DNA of 64,000 nucleotides from Lumbricus rubellus (lineage: Eukaryota; Annelida; Clitellata; Crassiclitellata; Lumbricidae), in the NCBI GenBank assembly GCA_945859605.1, contig OX243820.1, forward strand, positions 23,044,450 to 23,108,449, given 5' to 3'. The stretch's first letter is position 1, and every line of letters starts with the position of its first letter. The notes under the pieces are model-generated. The model was not told the DNA's origin. It did not search any database and saw nothing but the letters and a program-made list of their open reading frames with translations. The position numbers and the translations under genes are program-made. Below are positions 12,624-24,000 of this stretch, one piece after another.

Positions 12624-13626
12624 GGGTGTCTCGATAGGTCGTGAACGATTTTGAATGCAGATAAATATATGTTATACACAATATAATGTAGAAAGTTTTA
12701 TACTGGCGGATAGGTTATTCAAATGAAAATGTTAATATAAAAAAATTAGATCACTAGCTCACTTATTCAAATTTTAGCGCCAATATCCGTGACGTCATCA
12801 AATTCGTGCCAAATAAACGTCCAGTTTGGGGTTCGGTATCGGTATAAACAGTAACTGTTGCCGCCATAATACTCCAAACATTTTCCATTGGTGACAAACC
12901 CGGCGAATTAGGCAACCAGTCCATCGGTGAGATGTAGGCTATCCATTGATATTTTGTTCAACAATTCGACTGAGGCCTTTGATGTGTGTGCACGTGCACC
13001 GTCTTGTTGAAATAATCCTTCGCCGTTATTATGAAACATTTTTGTGGCTGTTAACTGAGCGAAGACTACACTTCGCAGTAATGCGAGTTTGACCTCTTTC
13101 TCCAGTAGCCTATCTCATTGATGTAATAAGTCGAAGTGACTGAAGTTTTATTTTGAATTGTATGAAGTTTTGTTAATCCAACTGTTTAGGCCTAGCCTAT
13201 GCCGATACCGAACTGCAAACGACCTTAAAACGTCGGCTTTGTAAGGCATGGACATCAATAGGCCTACCTCTGACAACTCTGAAAAATCTATTTGGCTCGA
13301 TGACTAATCTACTTGAGGCTGTAATAAAGAGTAAAAAAACATTATTAAATACTAAATGATAATTTGTATTAATTAATTATGCGTGGATTAACAATGATGG
13401 TCGTACAGTATTGTTTGCGGCTTAACTGGACGTTTACATGGCACGAATTTGATGACGGCACAGATATTGGCGCTAAAATTTGAATAAGTGAGCTATTCAT
13501 CTAATTTTTTTATATTAACATTTTCATTTGAATAACCTATCCGCCAGTATAAAACTTTCCACATTATATTGTGTATAACATATATTTATCTGCATTCAAA
13601 ATCGTTCACGACCTATCGAGACACCC
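12624..13626. mobile_element. Fossil Tc1/mariner-type element with about 200-bp inverted repeats
   Basis: The ends GGGTGTCTCGATAGGTCGTG (12624) and its inverse (13626) continue as inverted repeats of about 200 bp, 12624-12826 and 13424-13626, flanked by TA. Between them, minus-strand fragments of a DDE_3-type transposase survive: FQQDGARAHTS (about 12980-13018) and, in another frame, PGLSPMENVWSIMAA (about 12860-12903). The gene is broken and internally deleted, so the element is non-autonomous. Confidence 0.8.
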
Positions 13627-13879
13627 TATATTATTATGTAGGCCTACGTGTAGGCTACATTGCATTTTATTGTATTGCACTGCATGTAGGCCTACTCTAT
13701 CTACAAAGTTGAATCACACGAAATATTTACACAGATGGAGCAAGATGGATCACAGGGTCCGTACGTCTTACCCTGTCGACGATTGATCCAACTCGCCCTC
13801 GTGCATGCATAGGCCTATAATTATAGGCCCTAGTGTATAAACTTTTAACCTTGACTTAGAACCTTATAATTATATAGTC

Positions 13880-14150
13880 CTTCGATCCCGTGCAGCTCTG
13901 CACATCGGGCAACGCAGCTTCTCCATTCCTCTCTGTCCATCACTATCTCGACGATCGTTCCACGTCATCTCCAGACCCTGCAAATCCTCCCGTACCGTCT
14001 CCATCCAGTTTTTCCTTGGTCTCCCTCTACCACGTCTTCCCTCCGGATCGAGTCCAGATTGTTGCTTGTTTTGCTCCCCTCTCTTGCTCCATTCTCACAT
14101 CCCTCGGCATTTCAACTCTAAACATGTTAAAACATCACCCACCTTAGCCG
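13880..14150 (-). mobile_element. LINE 3' fragment (RT-endonuclease C-terminal coding remnant)
   Basis: The minus strand reads RGRPRKNWMETVREDLQG, then EMTWNDRRD and CPMCRAARD. This resembles the C-terminal GRP..RW.D.v..DL block and final cysteine motif of RTE/Jockey-type LINEs. The 3' tip is nearly identical to the fragment at 51785-51905. Confidence 0.65.
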
Positions 14151-14229
14151 TCCATCTATAGGCCTATCTGCCTGCCTATCTGACTCTCGATCCGGACTTG
14201 ACCCGCTGCCTATCGATTTTGCTTTGATT

Positions 14230-14312
14230 CAGCTCCTGTGAACAAGCTGGTTCCCGTGACTTCGCTTTTGTGGGCGCGGTAGAAATCTCGAGATTACGAT
14301 TACGATAGATAC
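14230..14312 (+). repeat. SINE-like repeat with (GATTAC)n tail, copy 1
   Basis: It reads AACAAGCTGGTTCCCGTGACTT, then GGGCGCGGTAGAAATCTCGA and the tail GATTACGATTACGAT. It matches 57765-57915 and, less well, 17818-17950. Confidence 0.55.
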
Positions 14313-14389
14313 GGTACCTTAAATTGACGGGATCCATCATGCCCATGGCAAGGGTCCATATCGCCCGAGTTCCCCTGTTTATTAAAATC

Positions 14390-14625
14390 TTAAACCACTC
14401 TTATCAGCACTGAAGTTTTTGAGTAATTTTGCTAAGATGACATCTTAAACTGCTAAAATTGGAATGTGGAAACTCACAAAAAAATTATTGTAAGTAGGCC
14501 TATTTATAAAGTGTTAGACCACTCTTTTCAGCAATTCCTTCACTGAAATAGTAGCCTAGAGAAATGATGTTGAGATCTTGCAGCTTAAAATGCTGAAATT
14601 GCAAGCCGCTATTGCAAACATTTCC
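14390..14625 (+). repeat. Degenerate tandem units of the 85-bp repeat
   Basis: Two units have the order AAACCACTCTTATCAGCACTG, TTTTGCTAAGATG, CTTAAACTGCTAAAATTGGAATG. The same unit occurs in the hAT element at 23271-24494 and, in reverse, as the array at 28761-29460. Confidence 0.5.
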
Positions 14626-14889
14626 TATGGGCAGGGCCGGATTAAGGCATGTTCAACATGTTCGGCCGAACAGGGGCCCCACACTTTAGTGGGCCCCCAC
14701 AAATGCAACAGGAATATTTTTATAATTGTGAATAGCCTAATATTGTATGCTAATAGCAAAAAGATTACATTCAATGCGCTTGCTTCCTCTGTTCGCTCTC
14801 CAATCTTGTCTACGTGACAGTCTTTTTCCTCCTTCTCTCTTCTCAAACCCAGCTGCTTATTCTACTCGCGGGCTTTACGTATACCATGG

Positions 14890-14937
14890 AAGCGCTTCTG
14901 AACGGTTCACCCTACTGTAGAGGCGCTTTACAAAACA
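14890..14937 (+). repeat. Short SINE-like tail (GCGCTTCTGAA..GCGCTTTACAAA)
   Basis: This is a small stem formed by AGCGCTTCTGAA and GAGGCGCTTTACAAA. The same module is at 26299-26356 and 42315-42365. Confidence 0.45.
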
Positions 14938-15314
14938 ATGCTCCGATAAACTACAGAATACAGAATACTTATTAACTATAGTCCTAAACTATTGGAGAGA
15001 AGAAGTCGGGACAGTAAATTTTATTAATTTTTTAAACAAATAACATTTCTACGGATACAGCGGTCTGTGCAGCGCATGGTGAATTCGTAGCTAACAAAAC
15101 TTTCGTATATATAATATATATGCATGTATATACACGCCGATACACCACTTGAAAATATTACAGACCAACATATCCCGCCCTGTTACAGTTCTATCATTGT
15201 CGTAGTCTTCACAGCAGTTCTTCCAACTTCAGATCCAAAGATCAACTTTCCAAAGCTGCCAGTCCGAAGCAAACGGCAAACCCGCATTCACTCAATGATC
15301 CGCACGCGCACCTT

Positions 15315-16370
15315 TTACACTTTCATCAGAGTGAACGGATTGATCCAGCCCGACTCGATCGGTTCGTCAACGGTCACAGAGTGGAGGACCTTGCTGCCTA
15401 GTTTCAGCGTCTCCATCACCTTCTGGTCCCAGGTAATACTACGGTGAACGAACGGATAAGTCTCGGAGAAGGTGGAGCACGGTATCGTCGCTCGTATCCG
15501 AAGCCTGCCGGTCCTGTGCTCCAAGCCGGTCGAGCAGTTGGAATTGTACCACAGCTTCAGATATTTCAGTCCGTCCCTCGGTGCGTTCAAGGACAAAGAG
15601 CCGAAAGGTCGCCTGTGCACAGGAAACATGATCGCCTCGTTGTGCTGGATGCCGTGCAACTCGATGTAGGTCGTGTTCTCCTTGTAGAAGTCGATGTCGA
15701 CGTACGGCCAATGCCACGGCCACTTCGGACTGTACAGGCGTGACCCGGGCCCAAAAAAACGGTACTGCGTGTCTGCGGTAACCTTCACGATGTACCCGAG
15801 CACCCCGAGACCGCTGAGTAGCTTCCAGACGGCGTCCTTCCGACTGTAGGGCATGGCGACGTCGGCGTCATCGTCCCATGGCGTCATGTCATGGTGTCGA
15901 AACGACCCGAGCATCGTGCCGTACGTCATGAAGTACGTGATGTTGTGACGCGTTGTGACGACATCGATGACGCGAAGTAGGTCGACGAAGATCCTCTTTT
16001 CGTCGTCAGTGACGGCCTTTTGGAATTCGAGGAGGGCCGGCGAAGAGAAGGGATTGACGCTGCTCTGTGGACTCGGACTTGGACTGGTCATGGCCGAATG
16101 GGACTCCGACGGAAGGCCTCTCAGTGCCGACGTCATGTTTTGTATGGCCACGATTTTATCGACCTGCAACGATGTAGGCCTGCTGCTGCTGCTGCCGCCA
16201 CCGTTGCTGCTGTTGTATAGGACGTGTCGAACGAGGTCGTTGAATACGACCCTTGTTTGGACCCAGCCTTGAGGGGGGTGACGGTGGTCTAACGACGCCA
16301 TCAGCAAGAAGAGGGTCAGCCCCCCGGTCATGGCGATTCCAACGACGAACGCAGCACGTCGCGTCTTCAT
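15315..16370 (-). CDS. LicD-family protein, intronless type II membrane protein (351 aa)
   Basis: A single uninterrupted frame runs from ATG at 16370 to TAA at 15315-15317. A short basic N terminus (MKTRR) precedes one hydrophobic segment at residues 8-28, the layout of a type II Golgi/ER membrane protein. A Ser/Thr/Asn-rich stem follows (residues 50-110), with sequons NSS 53, NMT 78 and NIT 143. The catalytic-type domain has GTMLGSFR (151-158) and PWDDDADV (164-171), the hallmark of LicD/fukutin-like nucleotidyl- or phospho-sugar transferases, where the Asp cluster binds divalent metal. Substrate cannot be told from sequence; metazoan members of this group are mostly uncharacterised. It is intact and GC-richer than its surroundings. 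The lack of introns could mean a retrocopy origin or a family habit. It lies head-to-head with ST7, starts 1.7 kb apart. Confidence 0.85.
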   Translation of the reverse strand: MKTRRAAFVVGIAMTGGLTLFLLMASLDHRHPPQGWVQTRVVFNDLVRHVLYNSSNGGGSSSSRPTSLQVDKIVAIQNMTSALRGLPSESHSAMTSPSPSPQSSVNPFSSPALLEFQKAVTDDEKRIFVDLLRVIDVVTTRHNITYFMTYGTMLGSFRHHDMTPWDDDADVAMPYSRKDAVWKLLSGLGVLGYIVKVTADTQYRFFGPGSRLYSPKWPWHWPYVDIDFYKENTTYIELHGIQHNEAIMFPVHRRPFGSLSLNAPRDGLKYLKLWYNSNCSTGLEHRTGRLRIRATIPCSTFSETYPFVHRSITWDQKVMETLKLGSKVLHSVTVDEPIESGWINPFTLMKV

Positions 16371-16447
16371 CTTGTGCGCAGAACTAAAAAGATGAAGAAG
16401 TGCTGTTGGCGTTCAGTACTAGGCCTACTATACTAATCATGACGACA

Positions 16448-16466
16448 GTTTCTATATATGGCGCCG
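16448..16466 (-). promoter_or_regulatory. TATA-like element upstream of the LicD-family gene
   Basis: The minus strand reads GGCGCCATATATAGAAAC about 80-95 nt upstream of the ATG at 16370. Spacing fits a core promoter with a short 5' UTR. Based on sequence match only. Confidence 0.35.
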
Positions 16467-17017
16467 TAACACAGCGCATATGCCGTTATAAGGGCGCCTC
16501 TACACCATAGATGTAAAATATTAAAAAAACGGAAAAAAACGATTAAAAAACGGACACGGAAAATAATTTACCTTTGCTACATCTGAAACTTCATTTTAAG
16601 CACAAAAACCTTGCTTAGGCCTATGCAAGTTTATCTTCATCTGCAAATAACACAACTTTATTATTAGGCCAAAATTAACTGGTATAAGTAGGCCTAACAT
16701 TAATCTACCAGTTATTTTTCTTATAACTTTGGTTTAGCCTAATAAGAAATCCAGAAAAATCAAAGGTTTTGAAATCTTGTCAAATAAAAAATTTCAACAT
16801 AGGTCCACATAAGTTCATGTTGATCGAGTACGCATACATAACGCAATTAAAATCTAATCAGAAGCAAATGCCAAATGTGCTGTGTACCAAAATAATTCTT
16901 ACAAATTTCATTTCTGGTAGGGAGCTGCTACATTTTGGGAGTTTGAGGGGTTGGGGGTAGGTGGGTTGAGGTTGGGTGTGGTGGGGTTGTGGCTGGAGCT
17001 GGTCGAATCCTAAATTT

Positions 17018-17044
17018 CCCGGGCAACGCGGGTACCCCAGCTAG
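17018..17044 (+). mobile_element. Helitron-like 3' terminus
   Basis: TTCCCGGGCAACGCGGGTA can form a CCCG/CGGG hairpin. It is followed after 8-10 nt by CTAG and then T, matching the Helitron 3' rule (hairpin, then CTRR, insertion before T). The 5' TC end was not located, so the element's length is unknown. Confidence 0.5.
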
Positions 17045-17817
17045 TAGGCCTATAAGCAAAGACCTTTAAGTTTTGCTATAAGCTTATGCACTGGTTACTG
17101 GTTAGTGGTTACAGAATTAGCCTACCGTACCGCTGACAAGGAATAATAATACTATACTCACAATGACTTCCCAATGAGGCATCTATCCAACATGAGCCGT
17201 TTTAAGCGAGCCATCTACATAAGTCGGATTTAAAGTGTTAATTATCAGCATAACTGGCTTGACCGTTACAAACTTCATAACTGACGTCATTAACTTGAGC
17301 GTCACTAATTAAGTCGAGCACACAGAGATAGCCTACATCTAATAAACATATATCACTATAAGCTTCTCCGTTGTCGCAGAGCGAAGAGCCTATATTTTTC
17401 CGGAAAGGAGAAGCCATAGCCTATATATGAGCCCGAGGACGGGGCTCATGGAGTCATGACCACAGGAGGGGCGAGGCGGAGGGAATAATCGGTAGAGTAC
17501 ATGCAGCTCATGCATATATTATTGCAGAATTTTATTGCGTTTAACAGGCATTCATCAGCTTTCTCTGCCATCTCTGCAGCTCTGCTACACTGGAGGATTG
17601 AGATTGTAGGTAGGCTACTGTCTGCGCTTCATCTTCCTCAGCATGCAGCCGCTCAATCCGTTTCCATTCCTCAGCTTTATTGTACCCCCACCAGGCCGGG
17701 GAGGCATAGGCACCCTACATTAAATGAACAATGGTGGTCATTCGGGGACTTCCTGTATAGCATTAGGTGGGAGCCCTGAAACAGATCCCAAAACTGTCTG
17801 TCTGTCTGTCTGTCTGT

Positions 17818-17950
17818 CTCTCTTTTGGACAACCCCTCTGACTGTATAGGCCTACAGCGCTCGTAGTAAACTTGTGCCCTGCGTTTGGATTTCGAGTGGC
17901 GTTCTATAGATAGATTTGGAGAATACGATTACGGGGATATAATAAAATTA
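17818..17950 (+). repeat. SINE-like repeat with GATTACG tail, copy 2
   Basis: It contains GGACAACCCCTCTGACT, AGCGCTCGTAGTAAACTTG, GATTTCGAGTGGCGTTCTA and GAATACGATTACGGGG. It is homologous to 57790-57915. Confidence 0.5.
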
Positions 17951-18067
17951 CAGTAGCCTAATAACTGCTGTGCTGTGCTGTAGACCTACGTATTGGTACA
18001 TACTGACTTGAATTATGAAAGAACGAAGTGAGCAGTGGCGTTAGTTCCACGGTAAACATTGTTTGAC

Positions 18068-21000
18068 ATGGCAGGTCTGCTAAGGAAAATCTTCGATAAA
18101 TTCAAGTCTTGGATCGCATGGCTATGGGTCTATCTTTTCCTTCTTTGGTTTCTGCTCGTTTGCTTCGTTGCCTACATGCTGAAGGGTCCGTTGCGAATTG
18201 GCGAGAATTTAGCCTTCGGTAAGCTACTAATCTCTTGTTTCATCCAGGCCTTTGGGACGTTGCCGTACAGTGCATAAGTAAGTAAGTAACTATAGAGTAC
18301 GGAGCCGCACTTTATGTTTGTTTATCAAGTTTGGTATGAGGTTTAAGTTGTATAATATTTCCCCGTCCAATTGGGTCAGTTTCTTAGCAGTCGGTTATCC
18401 ATGCTTGCAACTGCCTTTTTGAAGGTGCGTAGTGAAATCCCGAAACCCAAATCTTTGAAATAAAATTTCCTCCAGATCCCCTAAAACTGTGTTTTTCACT
18501 TAATTGCATTGGCAAATCGATGCCATGTTTTCAATCCCGTTGTTTACGTTGCTAGCTGAATTACTACGATGTTTTCAATCCCCATAATTTACGTTAATAA
18601 AGGTGTATGTGTGGTAAGTAGAAGCTGGGCTGATGAAAAGCATTCTTTCTTAAATAGAAATATGATTGATCAGAATAGTTTTTTTGCATAAATGGAAGTT
18701 GGATCGATGACAGTTATCACGGGCATTTAAGCTCTTTTAGAGCACATGAACGGTTGATAGTTTTCTGATATTGCAGTCAATAATTTAGCAATGTATTTTC
18801 TTGTGAAATAATTTGGTGACACAATCTATAAATTAACCTGTTTTAAGCTTATAGCAAAAATTATTCGTTCAAATATAAGTTTTGGAGATAATTTTGAATA
18901 TACTATTCAGGCAGAATAGTCTGTACTATTTTTCTTGAATAAAAATTGCAAATCTTTAAAAAGAATTTGGTCAGTTTTGTGGCAAAAATTGCTTAAACTT
19001 AATATGAATTGCAGCTAGGAATAAGATTTTGATGTGAAAACAAAATTATATGTGCAATGTAACTTCACGATGTTTCTGAATACTCTGATCTATGATACTA
19101 ACTAAGTAGCTAGTACATACTTGCTTTTGATATGCTGAGTGCTTAACAATTAGAAGATTGTCTTTTGGGGAATTCCAATGATTGCTTAGATTGCATTTTA
19201 ATTACATTATGTAGAATTAGTGAATCAGGTAGAACCCAGTGATTTATGGCTTGTGTTTAAGGTTTTTAATGTTTTTTTCACCTACGAATGTTTAGCATGT
19301 GATTCTTCTTTGAGTGCTTAAGAAATATTGGACATGTTGGTCGTAAAAGTGATGCGTGAATGATTATTACTTTTAGTTCTTAAATATAGACTATAGAGTC
19401 TGAAACAATGTTGGATGTTGACAGGATAATTTTGTCCTGTGCATGTTGCCAGTATTGAGCTGTGTCCTGAACAAGCCATAAATGTAAGAAAGTAATTTGG
19501 TCAAAGAAGAAAGGGTGGTCTCAGATACCGTGAAGAAGCAGATGGGGATTGAATATAATATATATTATATATATAATTATATATATATGCAATATATATA
19601 TATTCAATCTCCATATATGATGAATACTTATGATGAATACATATGATGAAAAGAGAAGAGAAATTTAATTTAAAGACGAAATGGCAATATGCAGAAAATG
19701 AGGATAGCAAGACTTATCAAGAATACTTAATTAGGTCGCTGACATTTGGGGATTAAGGTAATTTGCGTATTTAGAAACTTTCTAACTCAGTGTGTTGTTA
19801 ATTGTGCTGCAGTGATTCTTTAGCTTGCGTGTATGACACTGTGTGTTTGTTCGTGTGTGTGATAGTACGTGATAATATGTGAATGGTTTTGTATCTACAG
19901 CGCATTTTATATCTATATTAGGGTGACCATTTTCTGGTCATCAAAAACCGGGACACTTTTTTGGGAAACTGCCAATTGTAATTCCTTAACTACAGGACTA
20001 TAGGCGCATAAGTTCTTGCAAAGTGGGTGGAGACCATCTGGTTGACAGTTAGTGTGTTTAGTGTTCATGGAATTCATATGTACCAGTTGTGTCTCAACTA
20101 TATGTGGGAGACTGATTTCTGATTTGAATGTACGAATATATCTTTTGTGATGTGTTCAATGTAATTTTCTTGTAGTGTACATGTTCCTGAATAACTTGAC
20201 ACCAAAGTTCTACGTTGCGCTGACTGGAACATCATCATTGATATCTGGGCTAATACTGGTTGGTTGGCACACTGCTTAAGGTTATTCGTTCAATATTAAC
20301 ATGCAACATCATCAAGATCATAAGCTATGATTCATAACAATACTTGAACTTAACATTGAGAACAATAATAATGAATTGCTCATGTGTTTAACATAAAAGA
20401 ATAGAGATCTTGTATTTGCACCCATCATCACAAAAATTTAATGGCTTATGTAGGAAATGGGTGATGATTATAACAAGAGTGTAATAATAAATATTATGGC
20501 CATATAAACACATGTATGAAAGATCCTAAGAATAAAATGGACGCAGAAAATAACCAACGAAGAGATATTTCAGCGAGTGACAGAGCAGAAACAATCTTGC
20601 AAAAAACCATGAGGCGCAAACTGGGGCTTTTCGGCCATATCGCCAGAATGACGGACGACAGAAAACTTAAGACTCTTGTTTTCGGAATATTGGACGGAAC
20701 TAATAAGAGAGGCAGACCGCATCGGGAATGGAAGGATGACATAGAGTACTGGTGTGATGACTCACTACAAAAACTGTTCCACCTGGCCCAGGACAGAGGC
20801 TATTGGAAGAAGAAGAAGAAGAAGACAAAGTTAACATTGGACACCTACGAGCATACGGCTCATGGTGAATGATGATGATGATGATGATGATGATAATGTG
20901 CACAGACAGTTATGTAAGGCACCTGATTTAAATTCAGAATCAAATATGAAAGGCATGGCCATTTTTCTGCTATTAATTATGTATTTACTCTAACAGCTTA

Positions 21001-24000
21001 AAAGTACATGGGATTATTTTGCCTAAAGTTCCTTTTTAAAATTCTGATTTCTCAATGGATAAAGTCTGCAGCATTCATTAATTATGTTTTTTGTATACAT
21101 GCAATTTTCTCAGATGTTTGAGTGGTGGTACTTCAAGAAGTATGGCACATCATTCATTGAACAAGTATCCATTAGTCATCTGTCTCCACTTCTCAGCAGA
21201 GTTGAAGGCACCAGTGGAGATGCAAACGGAACAGGGAACCATGTTGGCAGCCAACCATCCATAACAGGTATGGACTTCTGGAATGTGGCATTTAATATTT
21301 CTCATCAGGTCCTTACAAAAACCTAACTTATTGCAAATACAGCAAAGCACTTTTATTGTATATATCTGTGGAATACACTCAGATGAAAGTCATTCTAATT
21401 GTTTGTTAGGTCCTTTTAAAACAATGAAAGAATTGACATTGATATGCAGATGGCTGAGAGAAAAAAGTTGCAAGACACTGAGTTTGTCATTAGGTTGTTT
21501 GTGACGTATTCTACGCTTTTATCAGTTTAGATCTTTCAGAAAATATAAGATATGGATGCTGAATTGGTACATATTCCAATTTTAGTGAATTATAATTTCT
21601 GCATCATAGATCGGTTTAAGTGGTGGAGATGATGTTCAACTCACAGTGCAGTATGTATATACTAGTCATATATTAGTTGTATGTGTTGACTCTGCGGCGT
21701 CTGCGCACGAACAAGTATTCTAATTAATATAGTTACACAACAATTACTGCTGGTTTTGTTTACCTCTAAAGTGCGTTATGTAAGTTAAATTTAGTTTCAT
21801 GTCATACTGGTGCAGTTTAGTGCAAATGAATGTTCATTCATTCCGAAAATGTATTTAGTGCCTTTTCAATAAGCCTAACGAGAGGTGCTCGATGGCCAAA
21901 GAGCAACTGATAGAAAGCAGGCAATTTATTCCGAGATAGTAATGAGATTTTGAAATGTTTTCCAGCCTTGATGCATGTACACATGCATATCGCATAACTC
22001 TCTGAGCTCAATTCCTTTGTGATTTGAATAATTATTTGTGGTACATCTGTTTAGAATGCAAAGTGTGGCGCAATCCGCTGAATTTGTTTCGAGGAGCCGA
22101 GTACCAGCGCTACTCGCAGGCAACGACGAAGGAACCTCTGACGTATTACGACATGAATCTCTCCGCTCAAGACCACCAGACGTTCTTCAACTGCGACGCC
22201 GATGCAGGCAAACCCGACTACGAAAGTTAGTTGCATCAATTAATGATGAGCTGCACTGGCTTCCCAGTCGCTTTCATTACACACTCATTCACTTAAGTTT
22301 TTGTCTTTGTTGATTGTTATTCACATCAAATGGGTAACTTGGGTAGACAAGATTGTTCGCATGTGTATAGGTTTGCATCAGGACATTCATATATATTCAT
22401 TCATTCATTCGTTGCCAGAATTTGTATTGCACCTTTTCAAGGGGAATACTCAGTGGTGTTCCCAACCCCAGCATGGCAAAATAAGACAATCTTAAGATGA
22501 GAGAAGAATGCGATGATCTGAAACTGTATCTTGACATGAGGCATGTTAAACAAAGAATGTTTGTCGCTCATGAATTAGTGATAATTGTTAAAGGCATGAA
22601 CTATGCACTGAAAGGTCTTGTAGCTGAAGAGCAAATGTGACTGCATCAGTTCAACCTCTGGTCAAACTTTTCTCTTTTTTATGGCACACCAGCCTTTTGT
22701 TATTGTTGAGGTTTGTTGGCAACAGTGAATGAGCCCCGAGTGAGTGGAGGACAATCATGTTTAACCCTTTGGTTACGGAGCCCGTCGCTGCGACGGATTA
22801 TTAAGACAGGATCCAAGTCTGGTCCCGTAACGAAAGGGTTAACCAGGTGGTCGAAGGTCATGAAGAAAGATTGTTTGATTCTGAATTGCTTCCTGTTCAA
22901 CTCATCTTTTTGCGAAGAAACAAAAGAGATAATGTATTGTAGAAATGGTTACATTGTTAGCAGTATTTCAGCTATTGACGCCTGACTTATAAATCTCGTA
23001 TTATATGCATTTTTTATTAATTATTCATGTCACCAGAAGCATTGTTTTGATCCTGTGCCGTTATAATAAATGATTGCTGCAGTTTCTTTTATTATCTTAC
23101 CTTCACAATTAAGTTATCATGCAAAGGTAGCCTGAGGCTACTTCGGTTGCAACAATCTATGAGCCACTGATGATATTTCTATATTAGCCATAATTCGTGA
23201 TATTCACAGATAATTACTTTTTCTTTTTATGAAATAATCATTCACTGCAGACGTATTTTTACTTCTAAAGCAGCGGTTCTCAACCTGTGGGTCGCGACCC
23301 CCACGGGGGTCGCCTGACGATTTGCCAGGGGTCGCCTGGACACTTCAAAATTTGTAAAATTTGTAAAACAATTTCAACGATTATATCTACTACACCATGC
23401 AACTTAAAATAAATTTTTACTTATACTTCTGCTATGATTTATTCGTTAGATTGCAGCAACTAATTTTATTTTGACCATTTTAGTTTTCAAATGTAAATTG
23501 CACTTTTGCCATGCTTCTAAAAGTAAAACAATAATATTCCGTTTGCTCAAAGAATGGGGTATCTCCCAATAAATATTTCATAAATATTTCGTAAGCATCA
23601 TCTATTTCTACAGTGTTATCCGCTGTTTATCCATAATTAGCAATTTTTGAAGATGCCAACTTAGAATTCTATTAGGCATATTAGGCCTACATCTGCAAAT
23701 AAAAAATGTAAACAGGCGGGAGGAATTATTTCTTAAAATGCAAAACCACGTCTCTGAGCACTGAAATCATTAGCTTTTTTTAAAATGACACCTTCAAATG
23801 TTGCAGTTTGTGTGCAGATCCAAGTAATTGCCAGCAATCGGGAGACGACACTCTTAAGTCTTAAACCATGACTAACAGCATTGAAAACATAGCAATTTAT
23901 TAAGCTGACAGCCTAAAGTGCAGCTATTACCGTGGAAAATTAAAAAATTAAACATTTGTGAGGGAACATTTTATTGAAGTCTTGAGCCTTATCTATAAGC

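Larger units (their letters stand above)
13627..15314. other. Intergenic repeat island, no gene seen
   Basis: This stretch holds LINE and SINE-like fragments (listed separately), several TAGGCCTA palindromes and AT-rich spacers. A likely transposon terminus, CAGGGCCGGATTAAGGC followed by palindromic GC blocks (CGGCCGAACAGGGGCCCC), is at 14634-14700. No matching partner end was recognised. Confidence 0.6.
16471..18067. other. Intergenic region between divergent LicD-family and ST7 genes
   Basis: No coding exon is seen. It contains several TAGGCCTA palindromes, a Helitron-like 3' end at 17018-17044, a (CTGT)n run near 17795-17820 and a SINE-like repeat at 17818-17950. The ST7 promoter should lie in the last few hundred bases, but no TATA box or clear factor site stands out. 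Confidence 0.6.

Noticed and set aside
15444..16272. Plus-strand frames opposite the LicD-family gene
   Set aside because: These are antisense to an intact coding frame with family motifs, and show no recognisable protein features.
20516..20872. 118-codon frame as a host gene or ST7 exon
   Set aside because: It contains GHIARM and [13 protein letters not shown], the LINE reverse-transcriptase tail block, ends in (TGA)n, and lacks splice sites linking it to ST7.
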